This document shows, piece by piece, positions 46,901 to 59,227 of a stretch of DNA of 64,000 bases (position 1 is its first letter; each line of letters starts with the position of its first letter). The DNA comes from Hirundichthys speculiger (Eukaryota > Chordata > Actinopteri > Beloniformes > Exocoetidae). The notes under the pieces are model-generated. The model was not told the DNA's origin and made no database searches. It saw nothing but the letters and a program-made list of their open reading frames with translations. The translations under genes were made by a program, and so were the position numbers. The stretch is from assembly GCA_018398805.1 (NCBI GenBank), contig JAGFBZ010002028.1:124001-188000 (forward strand), read 5' to 3'.

Positions 46901-48865
46901 TGCTTTTGCAAAACATCACAGCGTTCTGCAAATGGAAAACAGTCCTCGTCCTTCTGCTCGGCGGTCTGCCAGTCAGCAGCAAGCCCCTCATGTCTCCTGT
47001 TCTCTTAGTCATAGCTGAATGACGCAAAGCTTCTTCCTGGTCGGGACACGGAAGTTTCACCATCAATGCAGGTGTTCAGGGGGTGCTGCAGGGAGGGAGA
47101 CCACAGCCCTGATTCAGCAGGCGGAGGGTCCTCGGTTCGGTGAGGCGATAGCGCCCGAAGTCATGTGGCGACGGGGTTTGCAAAACGGCCAGTTCAGCCC
47201 GTCTCAATGCAAGTTTTATGTAAGTTTCAGAGCCCGCCCTCTGTGGCCCCCCATAATCATTCAGCATTTGCAGACAAACAGGAAGGAAGCGGTTCAGTGA
47301 TTTATGGTTATGATTATTCTTTCCAGAGCTCATATCACCACCTGAGACCAAATACTGCCGTTGAAATTCTCAGGGAAAAAAGATGCAAATCTGATTTTTT
47401 TTTTTTTTTTTTTTTTTTGAAAGGAGCAAATTGTTTTCCAGGCTGAGGTAAGAAAAAAAAAATGTCAACGCTTCCAAGGCCACAAAAACAACCCCCTCTT
47501 CGTGTAGGTGGACCTCATTTTAACGAAGCTGTCAGCAAGAAGTCAGGAAGTGATGTCACTCTGATGAAACGTCTGTGATGGAGGCATTTCTCTAATCAGT
47601 CAGAACTCAGTAGACCCTACAGCTGTCTGGGCTGCTTGTTAAAACAAAAAACACCTTGAACCTGTGTGACATACACCCACCTGTCACCTATCAGACACGA
47701 CACGCGCACAGACGCGCACGCACGCACACACGCGCCCACTTTTGAACATTCCCAGGGAGCAGTGGGATGGAGCTGTGAAATGGGGAGGATTAGTCACTTT
47801 GTCAGGAGATATATGAGGCTTCTCTCAGGTGGACGGCGAGCCACAGGGGGCATCAGGGAGAGGAGGGAGAGGAGAAATTAGAGGCCAGGAAGAAAAGACA
47901 GAGGAGCAAACGCAGAGGAGACAAATGAAAGTCTGCGGAAATGAAGACAAAGAGCGCAAGAGGCCCAATTTGTAAGAAACAAAAAGGATGCGAAGCAAGT
48001 TGGATCAACTGATCATTAAGCTCCAGGTAACTCATCATTGGACGGCAGCTCCCGCCTCAGATTTGCACGGCTCCCATCAGCCGGACAAAAAGCCCACATC
48101 CGGGGAAAAACTCGGGGCAGAGCGTGACCGCCAACTTGCTCATGTGTTGTGTTCTGCTTTTTATTCCAGGGTGGTGAAAATGGCAGCAGGCCTGGACCCT
48201 GGCATGTGTGTGTGTGTGTGTGACTGTGCGTCGACGGGGAGGGGAAGGGGTTGTCAATTCAGGCTTGAACAGGAGGTGTGGGATCCAGAAAGCTGGGGGT
48301 CCCATGTGAGAATGTGGCCATCGTACAGCGCTGCCGTGGCAGGCCTCTGCACCATCTGTGCTCCCAGCAGGGCGCCCAGCGCGCTCCCCGCCACCACGAC
48401 GCATATGGACACGCAAAGGTGCTCCGCTTTCTCTCCCCTCCTCCGCTCTCTGGATGTGCAGTTACACATACATGCTCGCTCACAGGGAGCAGGGAGACAC
48501 ACTTGGGACTGAACAGCGAGAGATGAGAGGAAGGATGATGAGTTTGTTGATTGTGCAGTGAACAGGATGATGGCGTCTTGGTGATGCCGCTGATGCAAGC
48601 GTGATGACTTCAGCGCCATTACGGCATCATTAGTCAGCAAACAAGCCAGCTGTGCTTTTACATTCACGCAAAATCACATCTTTGATTTCAACTGTGGGAA
48701 CACCGATTTATACTCTTGGGGGGCTAAATTAGAATTACAGGTTCTTTCTGTTATGAATCAACTTCACAAAAAAAAAAAGTCGTCTTAAGATAAGCATTTT
48801 ATTTCAAATCCTACGTCTGGCCTGATACGTCTGGAGCCATAGAAGTGACACCATCTGAGTGCATA
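43953..48865. other. Upstream flank of nhlh2, no gene seen
   Basis: About 4.9 kb, with (CA)n at about 45569-45601, a T-run at 47396-47419 and moderately GC-rich patches (about 45660-46080 and 47690-48530). Several overlapping small frames lie in both strands of the GC-rich parts, without domains or splice support. Confidence 0.35.
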
Positions 48866-49911
48866 GCAAACTGAGAAGAGTTATATTTCTGGTGTTAGTG
48901 AAATCTAAGCAAAAGCAGAGTTAATTCCACTCTGAATAGAGTCAAATCCCTTATATGTAACTCTAAGTTTACAAATAGTTGGAGTCAAAACAAAGTGTCT
49001 TCAGATCAAATCTGTAAGTGTCATTGTAGTAACATCAACTCTGAACTATTAACTCTTAACTCCAAATGTGGATGTGACACTTAAAGTGTAAATCAGACCC
49101 CGCCCCCACCGTGCTACACAGCGACAGGAGCGAAATACCGACTGAGGAGCCTCTCGTTCAGCTGTGCTACAGGCTGTGCGTTTCACCGTGGTTTTATGTC
49201 GACATTGTTCGATAAGTAAAATGAGCTAACTTTGTGTTCATGTTAGGTTTTGATATTTATATTACTCCTCTGGCACCTGGTCTGTCTTCTATGGCAAGAC
49301 ACTCAAGATAAAGTTATGTCGCCACATTAGCCGCGCTAAGCGGTGATGATTTTAGTTTGTCATTTGGTTCGCTAAAACTTGTAATTTGATTGTAAAGACT
49401 GTATCTGCTATGGTAAAAAAAAGTTTTAGACCATATTTTTGTTGTGTTGTTAACTCTGCTAAGCAAGCTAATGCTGAATAAGCAGTGTATCAGTTGTGGG
49501 CTGTTAGCATTATGTTAGTGTTAACATAAAGTTAGCTATCGACGAATTGTGACGAAATGTTAATTTGTGGTGCATGTTTGAAATAAACGAGTTTCAACTA
49601 AACATGATGGCAATATTTTTAGCAAACCTTATTTTCTAAGTATTTTTTTAGTAATTCAGAAGAGCTAATTTTACATCTTACAGTGTTAAAATGACTGTAA
49701 CACTTGTATAGATAACCAACAATCCCGAAAGAGAGTTAATGTCTAACACTACATAAAAGTGTTGAGATAAAGTAACACTAGTTAGTGTTAAGAAGTGTTA
49801 AATTTAAACTCAGAAAAGAGTCAATAATTACACTAATTTAGTGTTAAGGTACTAACTCTTCAAAAAAAGAGTTAAATTAACTCTTTGTGGTGTGGACCCA
49901 TATAGACACTT
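48866..49911 (-). mobile_element. 1046-bp dispersed element, copy B
   Basis: Reverse-complement counterpart of 6886-7931, from gcaaactgagaagagtta to catatagacactt. Copies align end to end with scattered substitutions and few small indels by eye. It sits about 7 kb upstream of the nhlh2 leader. No coding capacity. Confidence 0.75.
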
Positions 49912-50690
49912 ACCAAGGGTTTTCCAAGGGTAATATATCAGTAACGACTATGTAAGAGCCAGTAGAATGAAGCAGAACATATTAGCACTTAGCCACGCAG
50001 ACTCCGCCAGTGCTACCGGTGTAGGCATTGTGGGTTTTCCAGTTTTATTCCCGTTGGGAAGAACATGGAGTTGCTTGAAGTCATTCCCCTAACACTTTAA
50101 TGAGCTACAACACATGTACAGAACCAACGTCTTAATTAGAAGACTTCTGCTCCTACAAAATAAAAGCACATCACGACTTCCACATTTAAACTAGTCTGTT
50201 TTGAAAATGAAAAAAAGAAACTGATAATTACCAGAAAGAAAACAAAAAGTAACTGCCTTATCGATATGAATTTCATTGTGTTGGTTGTACTGGGAGCGTT
50301 CACATACTTTATACAAGCTAATAATGTAGTGTATTGTAGCAGAGCAGAAAACAAAACTTACATTTTTGAACATTTATTTCCTTTTTAAATTCCGTACTTC
50401 TCTCATAATGTTTTAGCATCACCACTAAAAAGTTAAAAAAAAGAAAAAAACACCTGCTCATTTGAGCTCCATGTAAGAGTCACCGGTCCAGTCTCCTCTG
50501 TCTTCATCCCACACTGTTCCCACCTCGTCCTCCTACCTGCTGACCCTCCCACATTGGCCCCAGCGCCTTTCTGAAGCAGCACCTGGCTCATTTAAAGTTT
50601 GGAGAGCCATCCTCAGCTACCCTACGCCTCCATCTTCCTTTCACCTACAGCCCCCTCTTTCCTTCCCTCCCTTCGTCCCCCTGTCCCAGC
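49912..50690. other. Non-coding stretch, no gene seen
   Basis: AT-rich to about 50440, then C-rich without long repeats. No recognisable coding sequence. Confidence 0.35.
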
Positions 50691-51970
50691 GTCTAGGGCG
50701 GGGGTCGGCAACCCGCGGCTCTGGAGCCGCATGCGGCTCTTTAGCGCTGCCCTAGTGGCTCCCTGGAGCTTTTTCAAAAATGTTTGAAAATGGAAAAAGA
50801 ATGGGGAGAAAAATATATTTTTTGTTTTAATATGGTTTCTGTAGGAGGACAAACATGACACAAACATTCTTAATGTTTTCCAATGCTGTAAATATGTGTA
50901 TAATAAATATTAAATTTCAACATTTCTGCCAACGAAGATTTGCGTCATAGCCTGCGACACACGTTTCTATCAGCAGGGCGGGATGCCGGGCAGGTGGCTG
51001 TTGTTAACAAACCGGCGGCTGTGTGATTCGGTTCTGCAGAGAGAAACCTCTCTCTGCTGGCACACTGGAGACAGGGATCACGCAGGCTATCTGGGCCAGT
51101 TGAGCCCACTCGGGGTAGATTTCACTGGAATCCCTGATGAGAACTTCACAGGCCGTTGAGAAGTTCAAGCCTCCATAACCGCGGAGCGCTGTCATTATGG
51201 AGATGGCATCTCTGCGCGCACTTGTGGCATCAATGGGGCTGTGGCTGGAGCCGACTCGTCCTCACTGGTCATTCCTTTTCCAAAGCGATCAGTGATGGTT
51301 TGGATGGCTGTTTCAGCAACTGAAATTGTGCTTGGGAGGAGTATTTTCACCGGACATTTTGACCGGAGAGATTATAAAATACCGTTTCACTGCTGCGTTT
51401 CACCCTTGCACTGACTTACTTGGCATTTGCACAGAAATCAAACTTAAACTGTATTAATTTGATTTTATATACTTTATCTTTTCAAAAGGTTGCTGTTTTA
51501 TTTTTTTTATAAATGCAGGCTGCGTTTTATTGCGCTCTGTTAGGGGCAGATAAGGGGCACGTTATGCACGTTCCATTTTGATGTTTTTTCGAATCCTCAA
51601 AATAAAAATGACATCAAAAATCTGATTTCTTTATTGCATTTCTTTAATTTCATCAAAGCATTGAAACATAATTCATTAATATTGTAATGAAGTTAAACTT
51701 GAGGCTGCATCGCACAACAGAGTAGTCACGTGGTGCGTCATTCTCTATCCACTGCAGGGAAAATAAACATTTTATCATGAAGGCCCATTATGTATTTGTA
51801 GCCAACTTAGTCAATTTGATAGTAGACTAATATAGCTAAGATACATACAGCATGTGTTGCCTTCATTATAAGGCTTTTAATTTTTTGCGGCTCCAGACAT
51901 ATTTGTTTCTTGTTTTTTTGGTCCAATATGGCTCTTTCAACATTTTGGGTTGCCGACCCCTGGTCTAGGG
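50691..51970 (-). mobile_element. hAT element with transposase remnant
   Basis: The element is 50699-51962. Termini cgggggtcggcaaccc and gggttgccgacccctg are inverted repeats with one mismatch. The 8-base duplication gtctaggg lies at 50691-50698 and 51963-51970. Next to the ends are gcggctctggagccgc-like and tgcggctccag phrases. A C-terminal transposase fragment lies on the minus strand, so the element is oriented minus. It is an internally deleted hAT copy. Confidence 0.92.
51004..51360 (-). pseudogene. hAT transposase C-terminal (dimerisation) fragment
   Basis: The minus-strand frame 51004-51195 contains YPEWAQLAQIACVIPVSSVP then AERGFSLQNRI. This matches the conserved hAT C-terminal dimerisation motif, in which a short helix is followed by a P-x-S-x-x-x-ERxFS signature. 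Related sequence in another frame extends upstream to about 51360. After NRI the frame runs into unrelated sequence and stops, and the RNase-H-like catalytic core is missing. The protein cannot be active. Confidence 0.75.
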
Positions 51971-54900
51971 CCTCCAGCTGGCTGATGAGTTCATTAGGCC
52001 CAGAGCTCAGCCAAGGAGCATGGCAGTGTTTGGGCCAAACCAGGAGGGCATCAGGGGGCCCCTGGCGGCCATTGGGCACAGGCGATGGTCATTGGAATGG
52101 AGTCAGAGAAGTCTAAGAATGCCCCGCATGTACGTAGGCTCTGTTTATTCTTGGAACCCAGAGACTATTATTCTGTGTGTTAGCAATCTGGTTTGGGACT
52201 CGCTTCTCCCTGGAACTTCAGCGGCAAAGAGCGCAAAGCGTCGTGGTTTCAAGGGGTCCGCGTAAACAATGGGGTGAACAGATTTCTAATAATCCCCACA
52301 GGTTGCAGTGACATCTGGCCCCACACTTGAGCATTGGCTCAATTTATTCAGAAAACACAAAACAAAAAGCGCCAGGGGCAAAGATCCGGGGAGACCGAAC
52401 AGAACGCTTTGTCTGCGTGTCTATCAGCGCGTGTGCGCGTATTGATTATGGCATTTGATCAATTTAGCTGTGAATTTAGTCTAAGCTGATGAATTCATTT
52501 AATAGCTTCTCGAGACAGGTATAATAGTGCGCTTTTTTTGTATTTGTTTTTAAAAAAAAAACAAAACAAAAAAGCATCCTTATCGGAGCCTTTAGAGCAT
52601 TTTAGCATTCTTTTCGCTCTCACCTTTCCCTTCCTCCGTCCTCTCCTTTCCTCCTCCTCGGCAGCAGGTCATCTGGGGTGGGGGCCTCTGTGGCTGGGCT
52701 CAGGTGTAGCCTCAGCTGGGCAAAGAGGGGGGCGACGGATGGAGAGAAGAGAGGAAGCGGAGAAGAGAGGAGAGGAGAACCAAGAGGGAGGCCATCAAAA
52801 AGCAGGAAACAAACACGTGCGTTCACGTTAAATATAAAGAAAAAAAGCAAAAAAACCAAAAAACACACAGCTCTGTCCCTCACCCCTGTTTTCCACACCT
52901 CCCCCCATGTCCTCTCTTCCCCTCTTTCTCTCACTCCTTCTCTCCTGGGAGAGGCCTGGCCGGGCTTGGCCTGAACGCCATCTGCTGCATAATGTAACGG
53001 GATGGAACTCCAAATCCTTCATTTCCACTCACTGCCTGTCATCTGTGCGTGTCCACTCGTACGCTCGCACTCGGACCTCGAAAGGGTGTGAATAGTTGGA
53101 TGCGTGTGAGATCTCATTTTACGGATGTTGTGACATTAGCTCATCCGGCGATGATGCTGACTGATGGGTTTGATGAGATAAAAGTTGATGCCAAACGAGC
53201 GTGTGCGTGTGTGTGTTTGTGTGGTTTTTGTATGAAGATTTCTTCCCTGGTTTTCACGGTGTTTTCAGTTTCGGCAGCATCCACAGAGGAAACCAAACTC
53301 TTTTTCAGATGCAGCATCCCTGCATCGTCGGGATCCAGCTTTGACAAAACCTCTAAATGAAACAGTCTTTAAACAGGGAACACTTGGGAAATCGAGCTGA
53401 GAGTGGCACCCTGCCAGAGATGTCCCAAATTTGCTTTTTGTTTACAAGTTAACACACAAAAGTGCACACACACAGAGTCGTGTTTAAGCGCCCCACCCCT
53501 CTCCGCAGCGCTGGTAACCTGGAGGTGCAAAGAGTTGTCCCTCCAGGTCCCCGTGGGGCCACTGTGAATTGGGGGGCCATCTGTTTTGTGGTAATAAGCT
53601 TTCCCTTCATTCTGCCTCTCTCATTCCCTTTTTGCCGCTCCTTCATTCTGTGTCTCCGCGTTTGTTTGATTCTACTTTTGTTTTCTCGTCCTGTCTCTCC
53701 ACACAAAGACATGAGAAGACGCACGGCGACAGAGGGATCTGGCACGAGGGGCCGCATTGCTTCTGGACATAAAACAAAACAAAAAAAAAAAACAAGCCCG
53801 AATGCTGTGTTTAAGGGAACAGAGACATGGTGAAATATCACAGTGTGAACCCTGAACCCCGAGCAGCTATCCATGCCTGTTGACACAGAGAAAACGTGAC
53901 ATCCCTCTCCGTATAAACCCGTACATCCAGCCCCTGCAGCTGCCGCGCAGGGACAAAAGTCTCGATCCGATTTTATATTCTTTATGTTGAGTCCTGATGG
54001 CCTTATGATGCACTTAGAAAAACCAACCAAAAAAATGCGAATCTTTACATCTCGCTGCAATTTTGTCTTACGCTTGCTTGTGCTTTTTATATACGGTGTC
54101 TGCAAAGCACATTCCCAGGGTTTGATAATTACAATATGGATTTTATCGAACTGAATTTTCTATCTCCCCCCACAACGCTGCTCCTGAAGGGCACAGACAG
54201 ACGAACGGGCTCAGGAAGCGACGCCGGCTCCGCTGGAGCCTTCACCTTGACGGCGAGTCACCGGCGACCCTCTGATTGTTTAAGTTTTGGTTCGGAGAAA
54301 GATTTGGTATTAGACGGCGGCGGGATCGATCAGGAGAGTTGCCATGGCTACGGTGCGACGTGATGGGGAGAGGCCGAAATAAAAAAGCGAGCGGAGGAGG
54401 AGAGGATGGTGGACTTGAGGTCGCGTCCAAGTCGCACACGGCTATACATTAATGCAGCAGCCCTTGGAACTGAATGGAGACATGGCCAAGGCCCTGGTTT
54501 AAAATTGCACGGCTCCCTTGGCTTTTCTGAGCCACCTCTTTTATAAAGCTCTGTTAAGGACGAAAAATAAATAAATAAATAAATAAATAAATAGCAAGTG
54601 TTTGCAGCTGTGTCTCCGCTCCGGCTTGGATGTGCCGATTCAATACCGACACAACACACGACACATTTATGTTTCATTACGGGCCGTGCATGACAACATC
54701 GATATGTCATCTGATATTGTTCATTATCCCGGCTGTGGCATTATCCGATTTATGTCGTCTTATGGCAAGTTTCAACGCGGCCATGTGTTATATCATGATT
54801 ATGAGCGGTCTGGATGTTGGGTTGCTGTCTGCATCTCATTGAGGCAGAATGAAGTGGATCAATATACCAGAGGGGGCTGAATCGGTGTGTTCGTGTGCAT

Positions 54901-55914
54901 GTGGGCAGACAGCTCCGGGAGATCAGAGTGCACAACTGTTCGCGGCCTCGAGCGGAGCCTCTATTTCTGCGCCTTACACGCACGGCTGCTTCATGCACGA
55001 ACGCAAGCGGCTCTGACCAACGTTTAGGTGCAGCAAAAAAATATAATGACGCAGTATATCAGTCTTGCGGCCGCTTTGTTTCAAACTTCACGAGGCTATA
55101 TCTCTTCAGCGGCGCAGCAGGCAGGCTGGCAGGCAAGCAGCCAGGAGTCGGGGCTCTCGCTCGCTCTCATTTAAGTGCAGATTTACAAGCTGTTTGCGAC
55201 AGGAGCTTAGGTGCCTTTTCAGGATGCGTCCTGCCTAGTTGGGATGGAGCTGCCGTCTGAGTGCATCTGTTCCGTCGTCCAAAATGAAATTTTGCGTTGT
55301 CATATTGGAAAAACTCTGATGCACAAAAAGAAATAAAAAAAACAAAAAAACAAAAGACAAGCACATGCGTGCTTGCAACGCTATTACCTCACGATTACAC
55401 TAATTTAATGCCCCATTCCCCTCTATTAATCCCAACTTCTGTCCACATTTTTATCCTTGCTTTAAATGAAGGGGCTGCCACATGCTTCACTCCTAACAAA
55501 AGGAAGGTTAGATTTATTCTTCATTTGGGGCAGTGTGGGTGGCGGTGGACGGCTGTATGCTGTAGAGGAGGGGGGGGCCGAGGTTTATGCATGGGCATAA
55601 CCCGGCCCCTAAAGGAAGGCCCCCGCTGCCAGCTGCCAGCCATAATTAAGCAGCGCTGCCGTGTCTATCACTGATTATGTTTGACCTGGCTAATAAGGCG
55701 AGCGTGTGCCACCTACGAGTGGCAGGAGAGCACCAGGCTGCATCACGGCGCCCATTGTCCTCTCTCAGATGAGGTTATTATTTTGATGTATTACTTATGA
55801 CAAAAATTATCAAACATGCTTTGATCCTGCAGCTCTTGGGTTGATGGATGTTTGGATTCCAGCGTTGGAAATTAAGGGATGCTGTCAACTCAAAAGCTGC
55901 AACTTTGCAGGAGG
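51971..55914. other. Largely single-copy DNA, possible regulatory sequence
   Basis: About 4 kb with few recognisable repeats: an AAAT microsatellite at 54563-54593 and AG-rich sequence around 52730-52790. Several stretches look like conserved non-coding sequence, with homeobox-type taatta/attaat words and few CpG-decay signs: about 52430-52530, 54600-54870 and 55590-55700. This is a visual impression, not an alignment. No coding exon supported. Confidence 0.35.
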
Positions 55915-56825
55915 AAAGTTGACGTATGCTTCTGCATAGCAGCTACGCATGTAAACTATGCCTGGCCAGTTGACCATATTTAAAGTTTATACTTCTGTGT
56001 TTGTGTTTTTGCATCGCTTTGTAATTACACCACCAACCGCTAGATGGCAGTGCGGTTCCTTTTCTGAGGCGCTGTAGCTCACGGTGCTGAGTTTGCTTTT
56101 CTTTAGTTCCGATATGAAGCTCAGATGTAGCAAAGGAGCAAATAAAGTGTGAGCATGTAAATTTGCGCTGATATATGTTGGGCATCAGTTATTTTTAAAG
56201 ACTGTAGAAAAATCATTCTATTCGATTTTAAGATGACACAGAAGAAGTAGCGGCGGGAAATACGAAGAAGAAGAACAAATCTGTCAAGAAGACTAATCAC
56301 ATTTCTTGTGATCCATGTTGACGTGGGGTACACACCTACCAGCGTTGCCAGGTGTACGATAATTATCGTATTTGCACGATAATTTGGCCCTCTGTACGAT
56401 GTACGATCAATAATCCAAAAAAAGGCCAAATGTACAATAATTTGACTATTTCGAATTATTGCCTGCCACAACTGTCTGCCGGAGAGTTTTTTTTTTTTTT
56501 TGTGAACCCTGAAGGTATCTGTTCCCATGTGACATGTTTCCAGCCAATCGTGCTTTGCTGAGTGTGAGATACGAATGTTTGTCTCAGAACAACGAGCATG
56601 ATAGGCTGAATGGTCAGCTGCGCCCGCTATTTAACACTAGAGAGATTAAATTTGACTATAGCGCATCATTGGGCTTGTTAGTTTGGTTATGACAGATGTA
56701 CGATAATTTCCCTCAAAATACGATAATTTTGAGTCTCTGATACGATAATCCTACATTTCCCACCTGGCAACGCTGACACCTACAGCATAGCTGTGGCATC
56801 ACTTTGACGCAGAGTTATAATCACG
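55915..56825. mobile_element. Non-autonomous DNA element, copy 2, interrupted
   Basis: Same family as 21668-22120. Shared phrases include tatgcttctgcatagcag, accgctagatggcag, gcgctgtagctc, gaagaagtag and actttgacgcaga. A 436-base hAT MITE is inserted at 56340-56775. The left end (aaagttgacgtatgcttctg) and the right end (gacgcagagttataatcacg) are both degraded relative to copy 1. Confidence 0.65.
56332..56783. mobile_element. hAT-type MITE nested in another element
   Basis: The element is 56340-56775. The first 15 bases (cagcgttgccaggtg) are inverted at the right end (cacctggcaacgctg), and the 8-base duplication acacctac flanks it exactly. The arms hold repeated tacgataat/attatcgta words. No transposase. 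Confidence 0.9.
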
Positions 56826-58985
56826 TTTTTCCTGTATCTACAGTTGTACCACAGTGGACATGTCTTCAGCTGTGGTTGTAGCCATTTCTGTTGATGTCAC
56901 CATGGGCGTGACTTTCCAGTAACAGACATTTGATGCCTTCGTCAGGAACCTGATCTGAGTCAGAAGGCAGCCCGCCTTCTTCACTTTTGTATTTCTTTAG
57001 CAACAACGCAATCCAGGAAGCAGATGCTTTTTCCCTAACTACTTCATCCAGTGTGGAAAGGCACAAAGTGACGTAACTTTGTCAATCCGTATGAAATACA
57101 GAAACATTTCCTCGTTATATGGTTCTTAACGGGTGGGTTGGTTCAAAACTAATGCTAACAGTGCTAACATTGCTAGACACCTAGCATGACTAGTAAATTT
57201 CTCTTCCATCATTACTTTCGTGATCATCACAATTATCTCTGCTGTGATGTCTGCTGTAGCTCTGGGAGCTAGTGCGCTAGTTTCACCGTTTGTTGTCCTT
57301 AAATCGATAGATAGACAGTTTGATAATTTTCAGTTTGTCTTTTTTTTTAAATTTAATTTTTAATGTCAGACAGGAGTGGTTGCACCCATTCAGTATGTGG
57401 TGGTGTCATCAGAGTTTAACACCTCTGCTCATACTCTTGTTGAATCACTGATGTTAATCTACAGTAGTTTTGTTGGTCAAGTATAAAAGGTTTTTCAGCT
57501 TTTGATACAAATTCCTCTCTGGCTTCAGCTCCGTAAATGAGAAAAGTAGCGCCTGTTTTGAAACTGCTGGTTAACAGGACATCAGATCACGTCACCTCGG
57601 GCCTCTGGAAAAATGTTTATTGTCGATTGATTTACTATATAGTCATTTTTAATGACCAAACATTAAATCTATTAACCATTCCTGTTAATTGCCTGGCATT
57701 TAATCCTCTTCGAGCACGTCTTTACAGCTCCGTTCAGAGCAGCCAGTTTCAGGGGGCTATCTCTTCAGGGTGTGCCCTTTTTGAAGCTGCTGTCACATCT
57801 TCGTACCACCCACTATAAAGTCACAACAAATGCTACAACATTTAGACGGAGACAAAGGTGGTTAAACTAAATAATTTTACTCATTTCCTTTCTTAGCACG
57901 CCCCCTTTAAATTTCACCAAACCCGCCTAAGAGTGTAAATAATTACACTGAGAGGTGTTTATTCCTTCTCGTGCAAAGATCACTGTCTGCCCAAATGGCA
58001 GTCTCACGGAGGGGTATCCTTTAGTAACTGCCTTTGCCTGCATGTACACCAACGCTGCAGCAATCAGTATAAATTAATAATAAGTGAATCAAAGTGCTTA
58101 ATTTAATGGAGGCAATGAAAGATTAATACCTGACATTATCCAAGCTGCTGTGCAGTTGGGGGAACCTCCCATGCCTGAGGTAAACCAATCACATTTCTAT
58201 GAATATGACATTAGACACATAAATGTGATATATTCCATCAATGTCAGGCAGTCTTCAATACAGCAACTGTGGATGGAACGTCCACTGACTGTGACTGGTC
58301 TATTTTTGTCTCTTTTTCTCTCTCTCTCTCTCCCTCTCTGAATCTAGAGGCGAGAGATCAGTTGAGGTTGAAGGAGAGCTGGTGTTTGGCCTGAGGGGTC
58401 CTTGGACACAGATTCTGTCATTGTTCCACAGCTGCTGCTCTGTTAACTCCCCCCCCCCCACACCTCCATCCACTCTGTGGCCATCCTCACCTTAAGGGCG
58501 TCCCCTGGTACCCCGCCTCCCCTAATGAAGAGTGACACGCGTCCGGAGGAGCTGATCTAGTCTGAAACTGGGCCCTTGCCTCCACTGTTTTGTCTCCTGT
58601 TATTAACTGCGGTGGCTCACACTGAGTCACAGTGATGAGAGCGCTGTATACCCGAGAGGCACCGCTCCCAAATCGGAGGGGGGGCTCAAAGGCCAGATGC
58701 AATTGTATGGATTTGTGCGGACCTAATTGTCTTTATTCATGAGCTGTGTGATTGATATTAGGGGAAAATGAGACATTCTAATTGTTCTCATATGAGGAAT
58801 TTCTTACAGGCCCACAGTATGGAAAGTGTGGGCGTGCATCCCCGTACGTGTGTGCACGTGTGTGTGTGTGTGTGCGTACTGCTGGGTGAGATATCAAACT
58901 GACAACTCCTGAAGGGCATCTATGCAGCAGTCTCCCGACATATCACTTGAAATAATTCATGTGGCTTTGTTGTCTTTTCTGACAG
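56826..58985. other. Largely single-copy DNA, possible regulatory sequence
   Basis: No coding exon was identified before 58986. Segments with the look of conserved non-coding DNA, rich in taatta/attaa and tgacattt-type words, lie at about 57600-57720, 58060-58150 and 58700-58800. A (TG)n run sits at about 58857-58875. Conservation has not been tested. Confidence 0.3.
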
Positions 58986-59039
58986 TCTCGCCTTCGCAGC
59001 ATCCAGTGGATCCAGAAGCAACGTCACCGGGAAGAAACG
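58986..59039 (+). other. Candidate 54-base internal exon
   Basis: A pyrimidine-rich tract (ttgttgtcttttctgacag) ends at 58985 as a good splice acceptor. 54 bases later, at 59040, gtgagtacg is a near-consensus donor. The segment is a multiple of three and open in all three frames; for example frame 1 reads SRLRSIQWIQKQRHREET. I recognise no protein in any frame. A chance pairing of two good sites in non-coding DNA is a real alternative. Confidence 0.3.
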
Positions 59040-59227
59040 GTGAGTACGTGGAGCTGCCACGAGGCCGGAGTCCCCGGTGAAGTTGGCCAGTCTCAAAAAC
59101 TGTCGATGCTGCTTCACTGTGACATGAACTGATTGGGTCTGCCACTGTTTCACACGACGGAGTATCAGGGCCACACTGAGAAAAAAAATTGTGGGCAATG
59201 ATTTTTTTTCATTCCTCACTTACAAAA

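Noticed and set aside
47988..48667. Several overlapping frames of 67-174 codons on both strands
   Set aside because: Mutually overlapping frames in a GC-rich patch with a (TG)n run; none has a domain.
53449..54105. 218-codon minus-strand frame upstream of nhlh2
   Set aside because: No recognisable domain; length is possible by chance in this GC-richer stretch, and no splice sites support it.
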